Position numbers and translations under genes: made by a program. Shown piece after piece: positions 16,889 through 26,284 of a stretch of 64,000 bases of DNA (positions are counted from its first letter, which is position 1; each line of letters begins with the position of its first letter). Source of the stretch: an uncultured Clostridia bacterium (lineage in GTDB: Bacteria; Bacillota; Clostridia; Lachnospirales; CAG-274); assembly GCA_947628755.1 (NCBI GenBank), contig CANRBC010000005.1:1-64000 (forward strand), given 5' to 3'. A model generated the notes under the pieces. That model was not told the DNA's origin, did not search any database, and saw only the letters and a list, made by a program, of their open reading frames with translations.

Positions 16889-19166
16889 CTTTTATACCTC
16901 TGTATACCTTCTCCGATGTTATGGGCAATTCCCTTATTCTTACGCCGACTGCATTATATACTGCATTGGCAATAGCCGGAGGCGGTGTGTTTATAACTAT
17001 TTCGCCTATTGACTTAGCGCCAAAAGGTCCAGTAGGCTCATAGCTGGATTCAAAATCCACCTCTACGGGACAAATATCCTGTCTTGTCGGTATCTTGTAC
17101 TGCATAAAGGAATTGGACCTTGTGCCGCCGTTGTCGTTATAATTTATATCCTCGTACAGCGCCATTCCTATGCCCTGTCCTATACCGCCCTCTGTCTGTA
17201 CTCTTGCAAGATTGGGATTTATTACAGTTCCGCAGTCTACAACTGCCTTATAATCAATAAGCTCCACCTTGCCCGTTTCCGTATCTATTTCTATTTCCAC
17301 AGCGCCTGCCATAAACGGCGGAGGTGAAACGGGAGAGGCATGACCCTCCGAAGCATACAGCGCATTTGAGCTGTTGCACATAGAGCTGTTGGCAATATCC
17401 TTAAGAGATATTTTCTCATCATTGGATATTCTGTATACCTCCTTGCCGTTAAAGTCAACGTCCTTTTCATCACAGCCCATAAGCAAAGCGCCGTATTTCT
17501 TTATTTTCTCCGTAAGAGCGGCGCAGGTCTTTACGACAGCCATGCCTGTAATATAAGTAGTGCTGGAGGCATAAGAGCCTGAATCGTAAGGTGACGTGTC
17601 AGTATCCACACCCTGTACGACTATGTTGTCTACATCGCAGCACATACAGTCCGCAGCCATTTGCGCCAGTATGGTATCGCAGCCCGTACCCATATCGGAC
17701 GCGCCTATCATAAGGGAATAGAAGCCGTCGTCATTTACCTTAAGGGCCACAGAGCCTACGTCCAGATTGGATATACATGAACCCTGCAGCGCAAGAGCCA
17801 TGCCCACTGAGCGTATTTTACCGTTGCCCATATCCCTTGCAGGATACTTGTTGTCCCAGTCTATCATTTCCTTTACCCTGTCCAGACAGCGGTCAAGAGC
17901 ACAGCTGTTGGCTGTTTCTCCGTAATAGGCAGGCATAACGTCCCCTTCCTTTGTAATATTCATTTCTCTGAATCGGGCAGGGTCTATATCCAGCTTATGC
18001 GCCAGCTCGTCTATGGCGGATTCCACAGCAAATATGCCTTGGGGTGCTCCATAGCCTCTGTAAGCACCTGCCGCCATAATATTGGTATACACCACGTCGT
18101 ATACAAAGCGATAAGCGTCTGCTCTGCTGTATAAGGCAATAGCCTTGTGTCCCGAAAGTCCTACCGTTGTAGGTCCGTGCTCGCCGTATGCTCCCGTATT
18201 GGAGAGAGTATACATATCTATTGCCTTTATAATTCCGTCTTTAGTAGCGCCTATTTTCAGCTTTATTTCCATTTCGTGTCTTGGCGAGGAAGCCGTCTGG
18301 GTCTCCTCTCTTGTATATACCAGCTTTGAATTCTTGCCTGTCATATATGTGACAAAGGCAGGATAAACCTCCATTACCGCAGTCTGCTTAGCGCCGAAGC
18401 CTCCGCCTATTCTTGGCTTTATAACTCTTACGTCGGTCTTGGGAATACCCAAAGCGGTAGCTACAATACGCCTTACATGAAATGTGACTTGTGTGGCGGA
18501 TACTATGGTGAGCCTGTTATACACGTCTTTTGTAGCGTATGCTCTGAATGTCTCCATCATAGCCTGCTGATTTGCCTGAGTGTGATATGTTTCCTCAACT
18601 ATGGCGTCGCACTGTGAAAATGCCTTTTCAAGGTCTCCGTTTTCACTTACCTCATGGGCGCAAAGATTTCTCTTATTATCTGCGCCTACGGGACAAAGGG
18701 ATTTCCAGTTATCCTCCGGATGCACAAGTATTTCGTTATCCTTTGCCTGTCTGAAATCAAGAACAGGCTCAAGAACCTCGTATTTAACCTTTATGAGCTT
18801 TAAGGCTTTGTCTACTGCCTTTTCATTTTCTCCGGCAACTATGGCGACAGGGTCGCCTACATATCTTACTCTTTTTTCAAGTATAAGCCTGTCGTAAGGA
18901 CTAGCCTCGGGGTAGGTCTGTCCTGCATTTGTAAAACGGTTGTTAGGTACGTCCTTATAGGTATATATTGCCTCTATGCCCGGCACTTTTTCGGCTATGG
19001 AGGTATTTATATCATCAATAAGGGCGTGGGGATGAGGACTTCTCAGCAACTTTATAATAAGGCAGTCCTTGGGAGCAAGGTCATCACAGTACACAGGCTT
19101 GCCCGTTACCAAAGTCATAGCGTCCTTTTTTCTTATAGGCTTATTTATGGCTTTACTTTCACTCAT
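16878..19166 (-). CDS. Molybdenum hydroxylase large subunit (xanthine dehydrogenase-type, likely selenium-dependent)
   Basis: 762 residues, the usual size of the molybdopterin-binding chain when encoded separately. GGGFGAKQTAVMEVYPAF near 253, AYRGYGAPQGIFAVE near 367, and PFGAKSIGEIVINTPPPAIA near 716, with the base-acting glutamate in GEI, are all conserved. It should hydroxylate a purine or related heterocycle. The dense selenium accessory cluster downstream suggests a labile selenium ligand on Mo. Substrate is inferred from the adjacent permease and xpt; nicotinate or another heterocycle is possible. Confidence 0.9.
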   Translation of the reverse strand: MSESKAINKPIRKKDAMTLVTGKPVYCDDLAPKDCLIIKLLRSPHPHALIDDINTSIAEKVPGIEAIYTYKDVPNNRFTNAGQTYPEASPYDRLILEKRVRYVGDPVAIVAGENEKAVDKALKLIKVKYEVLEPVLDFRQAKDNEILVHPEDNWKSLCPVGADNKRNLCAHEVSENGDLEKAFSQCDAIVEETYHTQANQQAMMETFRAYATKDVYNRLTIVSATQVTFHVRRIVATALGIPKTDVRVIKPRIGGGFGAKQTAVMEVYPAFVTYMTGKNSKLVYTREETQTASSPRHEMEIKLKIGATKDGIIKAIDMYTLSNTGAYGEHGPTTVGLSGHKAIALYSRADAYRFVYDVVYTNIMAAGAYRGYGAPQGIFAVESAIDELAHKLDIDPARFREMNITKEGDVMPAYYGETANSCALDRCLDRVKEMIDWDNKYPARDMGNGKIRSVGMALALQGSCISNLDVGSVALKVNDDGFYSLMIGASDMGTGCDTILAQMAADCMCCDVDNIVVQGVDTDTSPYDSGSYASSTTYITGMAVVKTCAALTEKIKKYGALLMGCDEKDVDFNGKEVYRISNDEKISLKDIANSSMCNSSNALYASEGHASPVSPPPFMAGAVEIEIDTETGKVELIDYKAVVDCGTVINPNLARVQTEGGIGQGIGMALYEDINYNDNGGTRSNSFMQYKIPTRQDICPVEVDFESSYEPTGPFGAKSIGEIVINTPPPAIANAVYNAVGVRIRELPITSEKVYRGIKDED

Positions 19167-19629
19167 CTGCCTTCACTCCCCTCTTGTAGGCAATATATTT
19201 CTTGACAGCTCTGAATTGTCCCGTATAGCCAGTACACCGACAGAGATTGCCGGAAAGATATTCCTTAATATCGTCATCTGAGGGATTTTCAATATCTCTT
19301 TCCATAGCAAGCACATTCATAATAAATCCGGGATTACAGAAGCCGCATTGTTCTGCGCCCTCGTCTGCCAGAAATTCGCCGAACTCCGCCGCCTCCTTCC
19401 GGAGACCCTCAAGAGTAGTTATATGCTTGCCGTCGGCTCTCATAAGAGGTAGAGTACAGGAAAGTATAGGCTTGCCCTCCAGCCATACAGTACAAAGTCC
19501 GCAGTTAGAGGTCTCGCAGCCTCTTTTTATACTGTAACAGCCCTTATCTCTTAAATATTCAAGCATTGGCGTATCAGGCTCTACATTATCAATTATTAAT
19601 TTATCATTTATCCATAATTTGATTTCCAT
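19159..19629 (-). CDS. Molybdenum hydroxylase [2Fe-2S] subunit
   Basis: 156 residues. The plant-type 2Fe-2S motif is CETSNCGLC...C near residues 38-60, and the second cluster is CGFCNPGFIM...CRCTGYTG near 98-135. It transfers electrons from the Mo site to the FAD subunit. It overlaps the FAD subunit gene by 26 bp and the large subunit by 8 bp, which fixes the three as one complex. Confidence 0.94.
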   Translation of the reverse strand: MEIKLWINDKLIIDNVEPDTPMLEYLRDKGCYSIKRGCETSNCGLCTVWLEGKPILSCTLPLMRADGKHITTLEGLRKEAAEFGEFLADEGAEQCGFCNPGFIMNVLAMERDIENPSDDDIKEYLSGNLCRCTGYTGQFRAVKKYIAYKRGVKADE

Positions 19630-20398
19630 AACGCACCTCTATCTTTTCCACAGTCCTTTTTATAAGAACCTCTGCAATATGTCTTCTGTACTCTGCGCTT
19701 GCTCTCATATTGCTTTCGTAGTCAAAGCTCTCCGCCGTCTTTTTTGCATAGTCTTTCAAATCCCTGCAAGCGTCAATGCCGTCTGTCCTTATATCAGCCT
19801 TGGCAGGTCTTGCGCCTATGGCTGTCGTTATGATGTCTTCGCCTATGGCTACGGCGCAGGTCACAACGGGAAAATCCGTAGACTGATTTCTGAAGGAGGA
19901 ATAGGCAAGCCTAAGAGGCTTTTTCTTAACTATGATGCTCACAAGTATATCGTCGTCATAGGGCATTTTGGCAAACTCATGCATAGGCACAATGCCGCCC
20001 TTGTACAGCTCCACATAGGAGTCCATTACTATAAACATACTCAGCACATCGGAAAAGCCAAAGCGACCGAATATACTTCCGCCTAGGGTTACGCAATTTC
20101 TGAACTGAGTTCCCACAATATGTCTGAGACTTTCCTTAACGGCGCCGTCGGTATAGTCGTTAAGTTCCTTGTGATTTTCTATATCGCTGAGACACACCAT
20201 AGCGCCTATTCTGAATTCCTCGTCGTTCTCCGTTATTTTGTCAAGACACAGTCGGGAAATATCTATAACCGTTCCCCATTGTCTTTTTCTCAGCTTAAGC
20301 CAGCCGTTGCCTGCAACTATAACATTGTTTTTTTTCTGATTAAGCTCGTAAGCCTCCTCAAGGCTTTCGGCAAAAATATAATCATTACATCTCAGCAT
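19604..20398 (-). CDS. Molybdenum hydroxylase FAD-binding subunit
   Basis: About 264 residues. The N-terminal FAD domain has VIVAGNGWLKLRKRQ in place of the usual AGGTDL loop, then GTQFRNCVTLGGSIFGRFGFSD near 115-135, the conserved FAD contact. It passes electrons to NAD or another acceptor. The ATG at 20398 has GAGAGG and AGGAT upstream; an earlier ATG would place the N-terminus within the promoter. It is the first gene of the selenium-hydroxylase run. The diverged AGG-TDL loop is worth noting. Confidence 0.88.
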   Translation of the reverse strand: MLRCNDYIFAESLEEAYELNQKKNNVIVAGNGWLKLRKRQWGTVIDISRLCLDKITENDEEFRIGAMVCLSDIENHKELNDYTDGAVKESLRHIVGTQFRNCVTLGGSIFGRFGFSDVLSMFIVMDSYVELYKGGIVPMHEFAKMPYDDDILVSIIVKKKPLRLAYSSFRNQSTDFPVVTCAVAIGEDIITTAIGARPAKADIRTDGIDACRDLKDYAKKTAESFDYESNMRASAEYRRHIAEVLIKRTVEKIEVRYGNQIMDK

Positions 20399-20435
20399 AC
20401 CTATCCTGCCTCTCTGAAAATATTCTTCTATTGTA

Positions 20436-20464
20436 ATTTTACAATAAAACCGCAAAATTTACAA
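20436..20464 (-). promoter_or_regulatory. Promoter for the selenium-hydroxylase operon
   Basis: On the minus strand TTGTAA (20459-20464), 17-nt spacer, TAAAAT (20436-20441). The -35 overlaps the T-run of the permease terminator, so the permease and the hydroxylase are separate units. Confidence 0.6.
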
Positions 20465-20503
20465 TAAAAAATACGGCATAAACCAAAATAGTTTATGCCG
20501 TAT
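20461..20503 (-). terminator. Intrinsic terminator after the purine permease
   Basis: A perfect 13-bp stem (ATACGGCATAAAC with GTTTATGCCGTAT), 7-nt loop, followed on the minus strand by TTTTTATTGT. Confidence 0.92.
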
Positions 20504-20516
20504 AATAATCAAATTT

Positions 20517-21962
20517 TTATGCTTTTACTTCTGTCTCTGCTTCCGCCTTTTTATCCTCATCGCCCTTTGGGAGAACAATATTGAGTACAATGGCAACAAC
20601 AGCCGCAGGAACTATACCAGAGCCGCCGAATATAAGTGAAATAAATTCGGGCAGCTTAGCAAGAGCGTCTGCATTTGCGCCAAGACCATAGCCAAGACCC
20701 AATGCAACGGAAATGATAGTTACATTTCTTGCTGTAACAGGCCACTTTGTAACAAGCTGAATACCGCTGACAACTATTGATGAGAACATCATAACCGCAG
20801 CGCCGCCAAGAACCGGCTGAGGCATTATTGAAACAAGAGCCGCCAGCTTCGGGAATAATCCGCAGAGAATAAGGAATATAGCGCCCATAGAAAGAGCAAA
20901 AAGGTTTACTACCTTAGTCATGGCTACAAGACCTACATTCTGAGAGAATGAAGTATTGGGGAGTACGCCGAAAAGCGCTGCAAAGGATGAACCCAAGCCG
21001 TCGCACATAACGCCGCCTGAAAGCTCCTTATCAGTTGCCTCTCTGCCAAGACCGCCCTCTGTGATACCTGAAATATCGCCGACTGTTTCAACAGCCGTAA
21101 CTATGAACATAATAAGCATAGGCGCAATAGCCTTCGGTGAAAATACAAATTTGACTGTCTCGCCTGTTGCATCCTTAAGGAAATATAAAGGCTTGGGAAT
21201 AGAGAACCATGCTGCGTCCCTTACCTTTGCCCAGTTAAGCACCCACGCCTTTGTAACCTCCTCGCCTGTTTCGGGATTGAGCATAGTGGTGGGAAGTATC
21301 TGAGCCATAATTGCAACTACTATGTAACCGACAATAATGCCGAAAAGAATTGAGGATACACTAAGCATACCCTTAGTACCGTGCTTTAAAGCAATTATAA
21401 CAATAAGCACTACAAAGCCTACAAAAAGATTTTCAAGTGAGCCGTAGTCAACAGCGCCGCTGCCGCCTGCAAATGAAGCTACACCTACTGCTATAAGTGA
21501 AAGACCTATTGAAAGAACCACAGTACCTGTAACAACAGCGGGGAAAAACCTTCTTAAGGGCTTTAAGAAGCTGCCCAGTATAGTTTCAAATATACCGCCT
21601 ATAAATGAAGCCGCCATAATCGCGCTATAAGCAACGACACCGCCGCCCATGACTGAGGCTATACTTCTGCTGACGCCTATAAAGCCTGAGCTTGTACCCA
21701 TAATTATAGGAAGTCTTGCGCCTACGGGACCAATAGTAAAGAGCTGCACAAGTGTAACTACACCTGCTATAAGCATAGCATTCTGCAAAAGTGCTATCTG
21801 GAGCTCTGAGCCGGAAGCTATACCGCAAGCGCCCGTTATTATAAGCAGAGGCGTAAGATTACCTACGAACATCGCCATAACGTGCTGCAAGCCAAGAGGT
21901 ATAGCGGTTTTTAAAGGCAGCTTGCCTTCAACGCTATAAATGTTACCCATTTCCTTTGACAT
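20517..21962 (-). CDS. Xanthine/uracil-type nucleobase permease (NCS2 family)
   Basis: About 481 residues with 12-14 hydrophobic segments. It has QHVMAMFVGNLTPLLI near the N-terminus, the QNAMLIAG segment near 60, and PNTSFSQNVGLVAMTKV near 315, the NCS2 signature region. It imports a purine or uracil with cations. Neighbouring xpt and the xanthine-dehydrogenase-type genes favour xanthine or uric acid. The ATG at 21962 follows AAGGAG by 9 nt; the longer frame runs into the promoter. The specificity call is contextual. Confidence 0.88.
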   Translation of the reverse strand: MSKEMGNIYSVEGKLPLKTAIPLGLQHVMAMFVGNLTPLLIITGACGIASGSELQIALLQNAMLIAGVVTLVQLFTIGPVGARLPIIMGTSSGFIGVSRSIASVMGGGVVAYSAIMAASFIGGIFETILGSFLKPLRRFFPAVVTGTVVLSIGLSLIAVGVASFAGGSGAVDYGSLENLFVGFVVLIVIIALKHGTKGMLSVSSILFGIIVGYIVVAIMAQILPTTMLNPETGEEVTKAWVLNWAKVRDAAWFSIPKPLYFLKDATGETVKFVFSPKAIAPMLIMFIVTAVETVGDISGITEGGLGREATDKELSGGVMCDGLGSSFAALFGVLPNTSFSQNVGLVAMTKVVNLFALSMGAIFLILCGLFPKLAALVSIMPQPVLGGAAVMMFSSIVVSGIQLVTKWPVTARNVTIISVALGLGYGLGANADALAKLPEFISLIFGGSGIVPAAVVAIVLNIVLPKGDEDKKAEAETEVKA

Positions 21963-21999
21963 TGTTTTGTCTCCTTTTCTTAAAAATAATATAGTGTTT

Positions 22000-22028
22000 A
22001 TTATAACCGCTATTCGACAAAATGTAAA
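22000..22028 (-). promoter_or_regulatory. Strong sigma-A-type promoter for the permease
   Basis: On the minus strand TTTACA (22023-22028), 17-nt spacer, perfect TATAAT (22000-22005). The leader is about 31 nt, so no purine riboswitch fits between promoter and start. Confidence 0.85.
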
Positions 22029-22105
22029 TATTTTTTTCAAAAAAAATTAAGAAATTTTTAATAAAGCGTAAAACGCCGCTACAAGGCAGCCTATATTTTA
22101 AATCA

Positions 22106-23353
22106 TCAGTCATTGTTCAGAGCGTCAAATTTCATTTTCATGGTAGGGTTGTTCTTTGTCAGCTTCTTTATGGTAAGCTCCTCGGCTTTATTATTGGCAA
22201 GCCTTAAATTATTCTCAGAGGAAAGAAGATTTTCCTTTATTTTCATAAGGTGGTCTATTGTCTTGTCTATTTCATCTATGGCAGTCTTGAATTTTCTGCT
22301 TGCCAAATCGTAGTTATAGGCAAATTTGCTTTTAAATTCCATAAGACTGTTTTCAAAATTGGTTATATCTATGTTCTGACTTCTCATAACGGCAATTTCA
22401 CGTCTGTATTCAAGGGAATTAAGCGCCGCATTGCGCAAAATAGTGATTATAGGAATAAAAAACTGAGGTCTTATAACGTACATTTTGGGATAGCGGTAGG
22501 ATACGTCAACTATTCCCTCGTTATACAGCTCGTTTTCAGCCTCAAGAAGAGATACAAGTATTGCATATTCGCATTTTTTCTCGTTTCTGTCCTTATCCAG
22601 CTCCTTTAAAAAGTCCTCGTTTTTCTTTTTTGTAGCCGTTGTATCCGCTTCATTTTTCATTTCAAACATTATAGAGAGGATCTCCGTTCCGTCATCATCC
22701 TCTTCCCTATATATGTAATCTCCCTTGCTTCCGCTTCTGGAATCGTTGTCCTTTTCAAAATAAGCGTTCTTAAAGGCTGTGGCGCGAAGTCTGTTGAATT
22801 CATATTCACAGTGCTTTTCAAGGCTTTCGCCTATCATTTTTGTGGAAAGTTTCGCCTTAAAGTCCTTGTAATATTCTATCTGACTTTTCTGCCCCTCTAT
22901 TTCCTTATCCTTATCCGCAATTATTTTATCCTTTTTACGCTCGGCTTCAACTACGGCAAGCTGCAGCCTGCTCTCGCTGTTATTTATTTCTGCTTTCAGT
23001 TTTTCTATTTCGCTGTTCTTTTCGGCGATTATGCCGTTCTTTTTGCTCTCTATTTCGGCAACGGCAAGCTGCTTTTCGCTTGTATTCCTGCTTATTTCTG
23101 CCTTAAGAGAGGCTATCTCGTTATCCCTTTCAGCTATTTCCTTGTCCTTGTCGGCAAGCTTGTCCTTGTATTCTCCCTCTGCTTTTACCTTTACAAGCGC
23201 CATCTGACTTTCCTTTTCGGAATTGATTTGCCTTTCTCTTTCGGCAATATCCTTTGCAAACTCCTTATCCCTTATTTGCTTTACAATAGCGGCATAACCC
23301 GATTCGTCTACCTGAAACACCTTGCCGCAGTTAGGGCATTTGATTTCCTGCAT
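22106..23353 (-). CDS. DUF2130 protein with zinc-ribbon start and coiled coil
   Basis: About 415 residues. It begins [18 protein letters not shown], a CPxC half zinc site. A long charged coiled coil follows (about 30-170), with repeated [22 protein letters not shown] heptads. The DUF2130 domain then includes [20 protein letters not shown] and [18 protein letters not shown]. The latter part resembles restriction-endonuclease-like folds, and nuclease activity has been proposed for relatives. The ATG at 23353 has a perfect AAAGGAGGT. Function unknown; it stands alone. Confidence 0.85.
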   Translation of the reverse strand: MQEIKCPNCGKVFQVDESGYAAIVKQIRDKEFAKDIAERERQINSEKESQMALVKVKAEGEYKDKLADKDKEIAERDNEIASLKAEISRNTSEKQLAVAEIESKKNGIIAEKNSEIEKLKAEINNSESRLQLAVVEAERKKDKIIADKDKEIEGQKSQIEYYKDFKAKLSTKMIGESLEKHCEYEFNRLRATAFKNAYFEKDNDSRSGSKGDYIYREEDDDGTEILSIMFEMKNEADTTATKKKNEDFLKELDKDRNEKKCEYAILVSLLEAENELYNEGIVDVSYRYPKMYVIRPQFFIPIITILRNAALNSLEYRREIAVMRSQNIDITNFENSLMEFKSKFAYNYDLASRKFKTAIDEIDKTIDHLMKIKENLLSSENNLRLANNKAEELTIKKLTKNNPTMKMKFDALNND

Positions 23354-23448
23354 ATTTATTACCTCCTTTGTGATATATACACAATTATAGCATATTATCT
23401 CCTGCCCGTCCACATAAAGGCAGGGCGAAAAATTTCAGCAAAAAAGAT

Positions 23449-23503
23449 GCTGTCGCATTATGACATATTAAAAAAGGCATAATACGACAGCTTTATTTGA
23501 TTT
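23449..23503 (-). terminator. Hairpin module shared with 57699-57752, terminator after the AI-2E-family gene
   Basis: Stem GCTGTCGCATTATG with CATAATACGACAGC (one mismatch). On the minus strand it is followed by ATCTTTTTT, on the plus strand by TTTATTTGATTT. Nearly the same sequence and flank occur after the NlpC gene at 57699, so it is a dispersed module. Confidence 0.75.
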
Positions 23504-23560
23504 ATGAGTAAATTTTTGTTTATCTTAATAGAAATTTTTTTGTTTTAAAACGACCCTTCC

Positions 23561-23659
23561 ACCATTTCTGCGTAATGCAAGCATTACTTGAAATGGTCCC
23601 CCTCCCCTTCGACGCCTTGCAATAAAACACGTTGCGTTTTATTGCAAGGCTAGGGGAGG
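23561..23659. repeat. Tandem pair of nested palindromes (REP/MITE-like)
   Basis: First hairpin 23561-23597: ACCATTT...AAATGGT enclosing GTAATGC/GCATTAC. Second hairpin 23601-23659: CCTCCCCT...AGGGGAGG enclosing a perfect 14-bp stem CCTTGCAATAAAAC/GTTTTATTGCAAGG. No open frame or T-run explains them. They look like a repetitive extragenic palindromic unit; other copies were not seen in the window. Confidence 0.65.
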
Positions 23660-23681
23660 CTGGGTATTGGCAACAGTCCTT

Positions 23682-24821
23682 TTACTCTTCATTTCTTCTT
23701 TCACAGTATCTGTCTAATCTCAGCTTCATCACGGCTACGGTGGGAACGGCAAGCACAAGTCCCCACAATCCGAAAAGCCTGCCTGCCACGGCAAGGGAGA
23801 TTATAATCATAAGAGGGCTTAGCTTAACGCTGTCCCCTACTATTTTCGGCACAATAAAGGCAGTATCGATTTGCTGGAGAATACCTATCACTATTATTGC
23901 ATATATGGCTCTTATTGGCTCTCCGCTCAGCAGCGCCATAATTATTGCAAGAACATAACCCAGAAGACAGCCGAAATAGGGTATTATATTCAAAAATCCG
24001 CTTACTATACCTATAAATACCGCAAAGGGTATCTTTATAACAGCAAGTCCCAGACTGAGAAGCGACGACATTATAACAGCGTCTGTAAGCTGTCCTCTTA
24101 TATATCCCGAAAGCACGGTGTCAATATCTCTTGTCAGTTCCATAATATAAGCTATCAGTCCCTTGGGCAGTATTGCGCTGCTGTATTTTCCGAGCTTTTT
24201 TAGTATTTCCTCTCTGTCCTTTACAAAATAAAAGGATACCAGAATACTGAGAAGCACAGTCACTATTTTGTTTCCTATATTTTTTACATAGCCGAAAGCA
24301 TTTGCCGCAAGCCTTTGGGCAATACTTCTTAAGGACAGCAGTCCTCTGTCTATATTTTCGGAAACAAAGCCAAGTCCTATCCTACCGAAAAACATATCTG
24401 CGCTGTGTCTGAACCTGTTTATATTATCTGCGTAAATGCTCATTCTTTCGGCAATGCTTTTCATATATCCGTCTTTGCCGAAGCCTGCGCTTAAAACACA
24501 CAGTAGCCCCAATATTATCAATGTAAGTAGAACTGCTCCGTAGGTTGCTGCAACGGCGTATTTTCTTCCCATCTTAAATCTGCGCTGAACAAACTCCGTT
24601 ATCGGCAGAATAACATAAGCCGCCGCAAAGCCTCCTATTATAACGGAAAACACGGAAAATATCCTGCCTGCAATATCTACCGCCACCGAATAAATTCCTG
24701 CCATATTCGCAAGGGTATACGCCAATATATCTATAATATACTTGGCAATATATATGCAAATAAATGTAAATATGGCATAAAAGCTCAGCTTGAACCAGCT
24801 TTTATCCCAAGGCGGATTCAT
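23682..24821 (-). CDS. AI-2E family transporter
   Basis: About 379 residues with roughly 8 membrane segments. The PF01594 pattern is visible in the C-terminal half: GYIRGQLTDAVIMSSLLSLGL near 245, FLNIIPYFGCLLGYVLA near 280, and IDTAFIVPKIVGDSVKLSPL near 323. Members export small molecules or act as Na/H antiporters; the autoinducer-2 label is weak for Firmicutes. The ATG at 24821 follows AAGGTG by 6 nt and lies just after the pepD stop. Confidence 0.87.
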   Translation of the reverse strand: MNPPWDKSWFKLSFYAIFTFICIYIAKYIIDILAYTLANMAGIYSVAVDIAGRIFSVFSVIIGGFAAAYVILPITEFVQRRFKMGRKYAVAATYGAVLLTLIILGLLCVLSAGFGKDGYMKSIAERMSIYADNINRFRHSADMFFGRIGLGFVSENIDRGLLSLRSIAQRLAANAFGYVKNIGNKIVTVLLSILVSFYFVKDREEILKKLGKYSSAILPKGLIAYIMELTRDIDTVLSGYIRGQLTDAVIMSSLLSLGLAVIKIPFAVFIGIVSGFLNIIPYFGCLLGYVLAIIMALLSGEPIRAIYAIIVIGILQQIDTAFIVPKIVGDSVKLSPLMIIISLAVAGRLFGLWGLVLAVPTVAVMKLRLDRYCERRNEE

Positions 24822-24831
24822 AGGCAGCACC

Positions 24832-26250
24832 TTACTTCATCTGTTTTAAAACCTCTGAAATAAAATTACACATTCTTTCTATTGAGGAAATGCTTGCCCT
24901 TTCCATAGGCGTGTGAATATCATAGATGTCAGGACCTATGGAGAGCATATCCATATCGGGAGCCTTTTCCGATAGTATACCGCACTCAAGTCCTGCGTGT
25001 ATGATTTCTATAACAGGCTCTTTGCTGAACATTTCTCTGTATATCCTCACAAGCATATCCCTCAGTGGAGAATCTGACTTATACTCCCATGCAGGATAAT
25101 CTCCTCTGTAAGTAGTTTTGCCATTATATTTATTTCCTATACTCTCTATTTCGCTGTAAACCGCCAGCTTTTCAGCCGTAAGAGCGCTCCTTGCGGCGCA
25201 GAAAATACCTATTTCATTTTCATACGTCTTAACTACGCCTATGTTGTTGGACGTTCTTACCATATTAAGCTCAGTATCCATGGCAATTACGCCGTTAGGT
25301 ATTTCTTTGATTGCATTTATGAAATTACAGGCTGATTTACTGCTCAATACCTTGTCATATTTTTCCGTCGGGACAAAAGATATTTCAATACCGGAATCCG
25401 TAGCTGCAAATCTTTCCTTTATATCTGCTAATTTTTGTGAGAGCTTTGCCTTAATGCTTTCAAAGCTGCGGCAGCATACCGCGGCTTTACTGTCACGGGG
25501 TATGGCATTTTCCTTTGCTCCTCCCGATACCGTACATAAAAAGCAGTCCTCGCCGATAACAGCCTCCAAAAGTTCATTCATGAGCTTGTTGGCATTTGCT
25601 CTTCCCTTATTAATATCAAGTCCCGAATGACCGCCCAGCAGTCCCCTTATTGTAATTTCCCCAAAGCAGTCATAAGGCGGGGCAATATATTCCACACCTA
25701 TATGGACGGCAGGCTTACGGCCTCCTGCACAGCCTACGGTAAACACTCCTTCCACCTCGGAATCTATATTTATAAGACGTCTGCCGCTGAGTTCGGAAAT
25801 ATTCAGAGCGGCTGCGCCGGACATAGTTGTTTCCTCCTCGGTGGTAAAGACCACCTCCAAAGCAGGATGCTCTGCGCTGTCATCGGCAAGCAGAGCCATT
25901 GCCATTGCCACGGCAATACCGTCGTCTGCGCCCAAAGTAGTACCCTCGGCATGGATAAAATCCCCGTCATACACTACATTTATAGAATCCTTTTCAAAAT
26001 CGTGCAAAATATCCGTATCTTTTTCGCACACCATATCAAGATGTCCCTGTATTATAACGGGAGCGCTGTTTTCATAGCCTTTTGAAGCAGGCTTTTTAAT
26101 GATAACATTGTTGTTGCTATCCTGTATTGTTTCAAGTCCAAGAGATTTCCCGAAAGCCACGGTATAATCGCTTACCGCCTTTTCATTTCCCGAACCTCTT
26201 GGGATTTTATTGATTTTCTCAAAATAATACAATACCTTATCCTTGTTCAT
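24832..26250 (-). CDS. pepD: Aminoacyl-histidine dipeptidase (M20 peptidase)
   Basis: About 472 residues. Metal ligands lie in VIIQGHLDMVCEKDTD near 68-83 and TLGADDGIAVAMAMALL near 110, with the catalytic glutamate pair in FTTEEETTMSGA near 143. The last ligand is in EIIHAGLECGILSEK near 426. It cleaves Xaa-His and other dipeptides with zinc in the cytoplasm. The ATG at 26250 follows GGAGGT by 5 nt. It precedes the AI-2E-family gene. Confidence 0.93.
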   Translation of the reverse strand: MNKDKVLYYFEKINKIPRGSGNEKAVSDYTVAFGKSLGLETIQDSNNNVIIKKPASKGYENSAPVIIQGHLDMVCEKDTDILHDFEKDSINVVYDGDFIHAEGTTLGADDGIAVAMAMALLADDSAEHPALEVVFTTEEETTMSGAAALNISELSGRRLINIDSEVEGVFTVGCAGGRKPAVHIGVEYIAPPYDCFGEITIRGLLGGHSGLDINKGRANANKLMNELLEAVIGEDCFLCTVSGGAKENAIPRDSKAAVCCRSFESIKAKLSQKLADIKERFAATDSGIEISFVPTEKYDKVLSSKSACNFINAIKEIPNGVIAMDTELNMVRTSNNIGVVKTYENEIGIFCAARSALTAEKLAVYSEIESIGNKYNGKTTYRGDYPAWEYKSDSPLRDMLVRIYREMFSKEPVIEIIHAGLECGILSEKAPDMDMLSIGPDIYDIHTPMERASISSIERMCNFISEVLKQMK

Positions 26251-26284
26251 AATTACCTCCATAAATACCTTATATAAATATATT

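Larger units (their letters stand above)
23354..23681. other. Gene-free stretch holding stacked hairpins
   Basis: About 330 nt without a convincing gene. It contains a terminator-like hairpin (23449-23491) and two nested palindromes (23561-23597 and 23601-23659), described separately. The rest is AT-rich with nothing recognisable. Confidence 0.7.
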
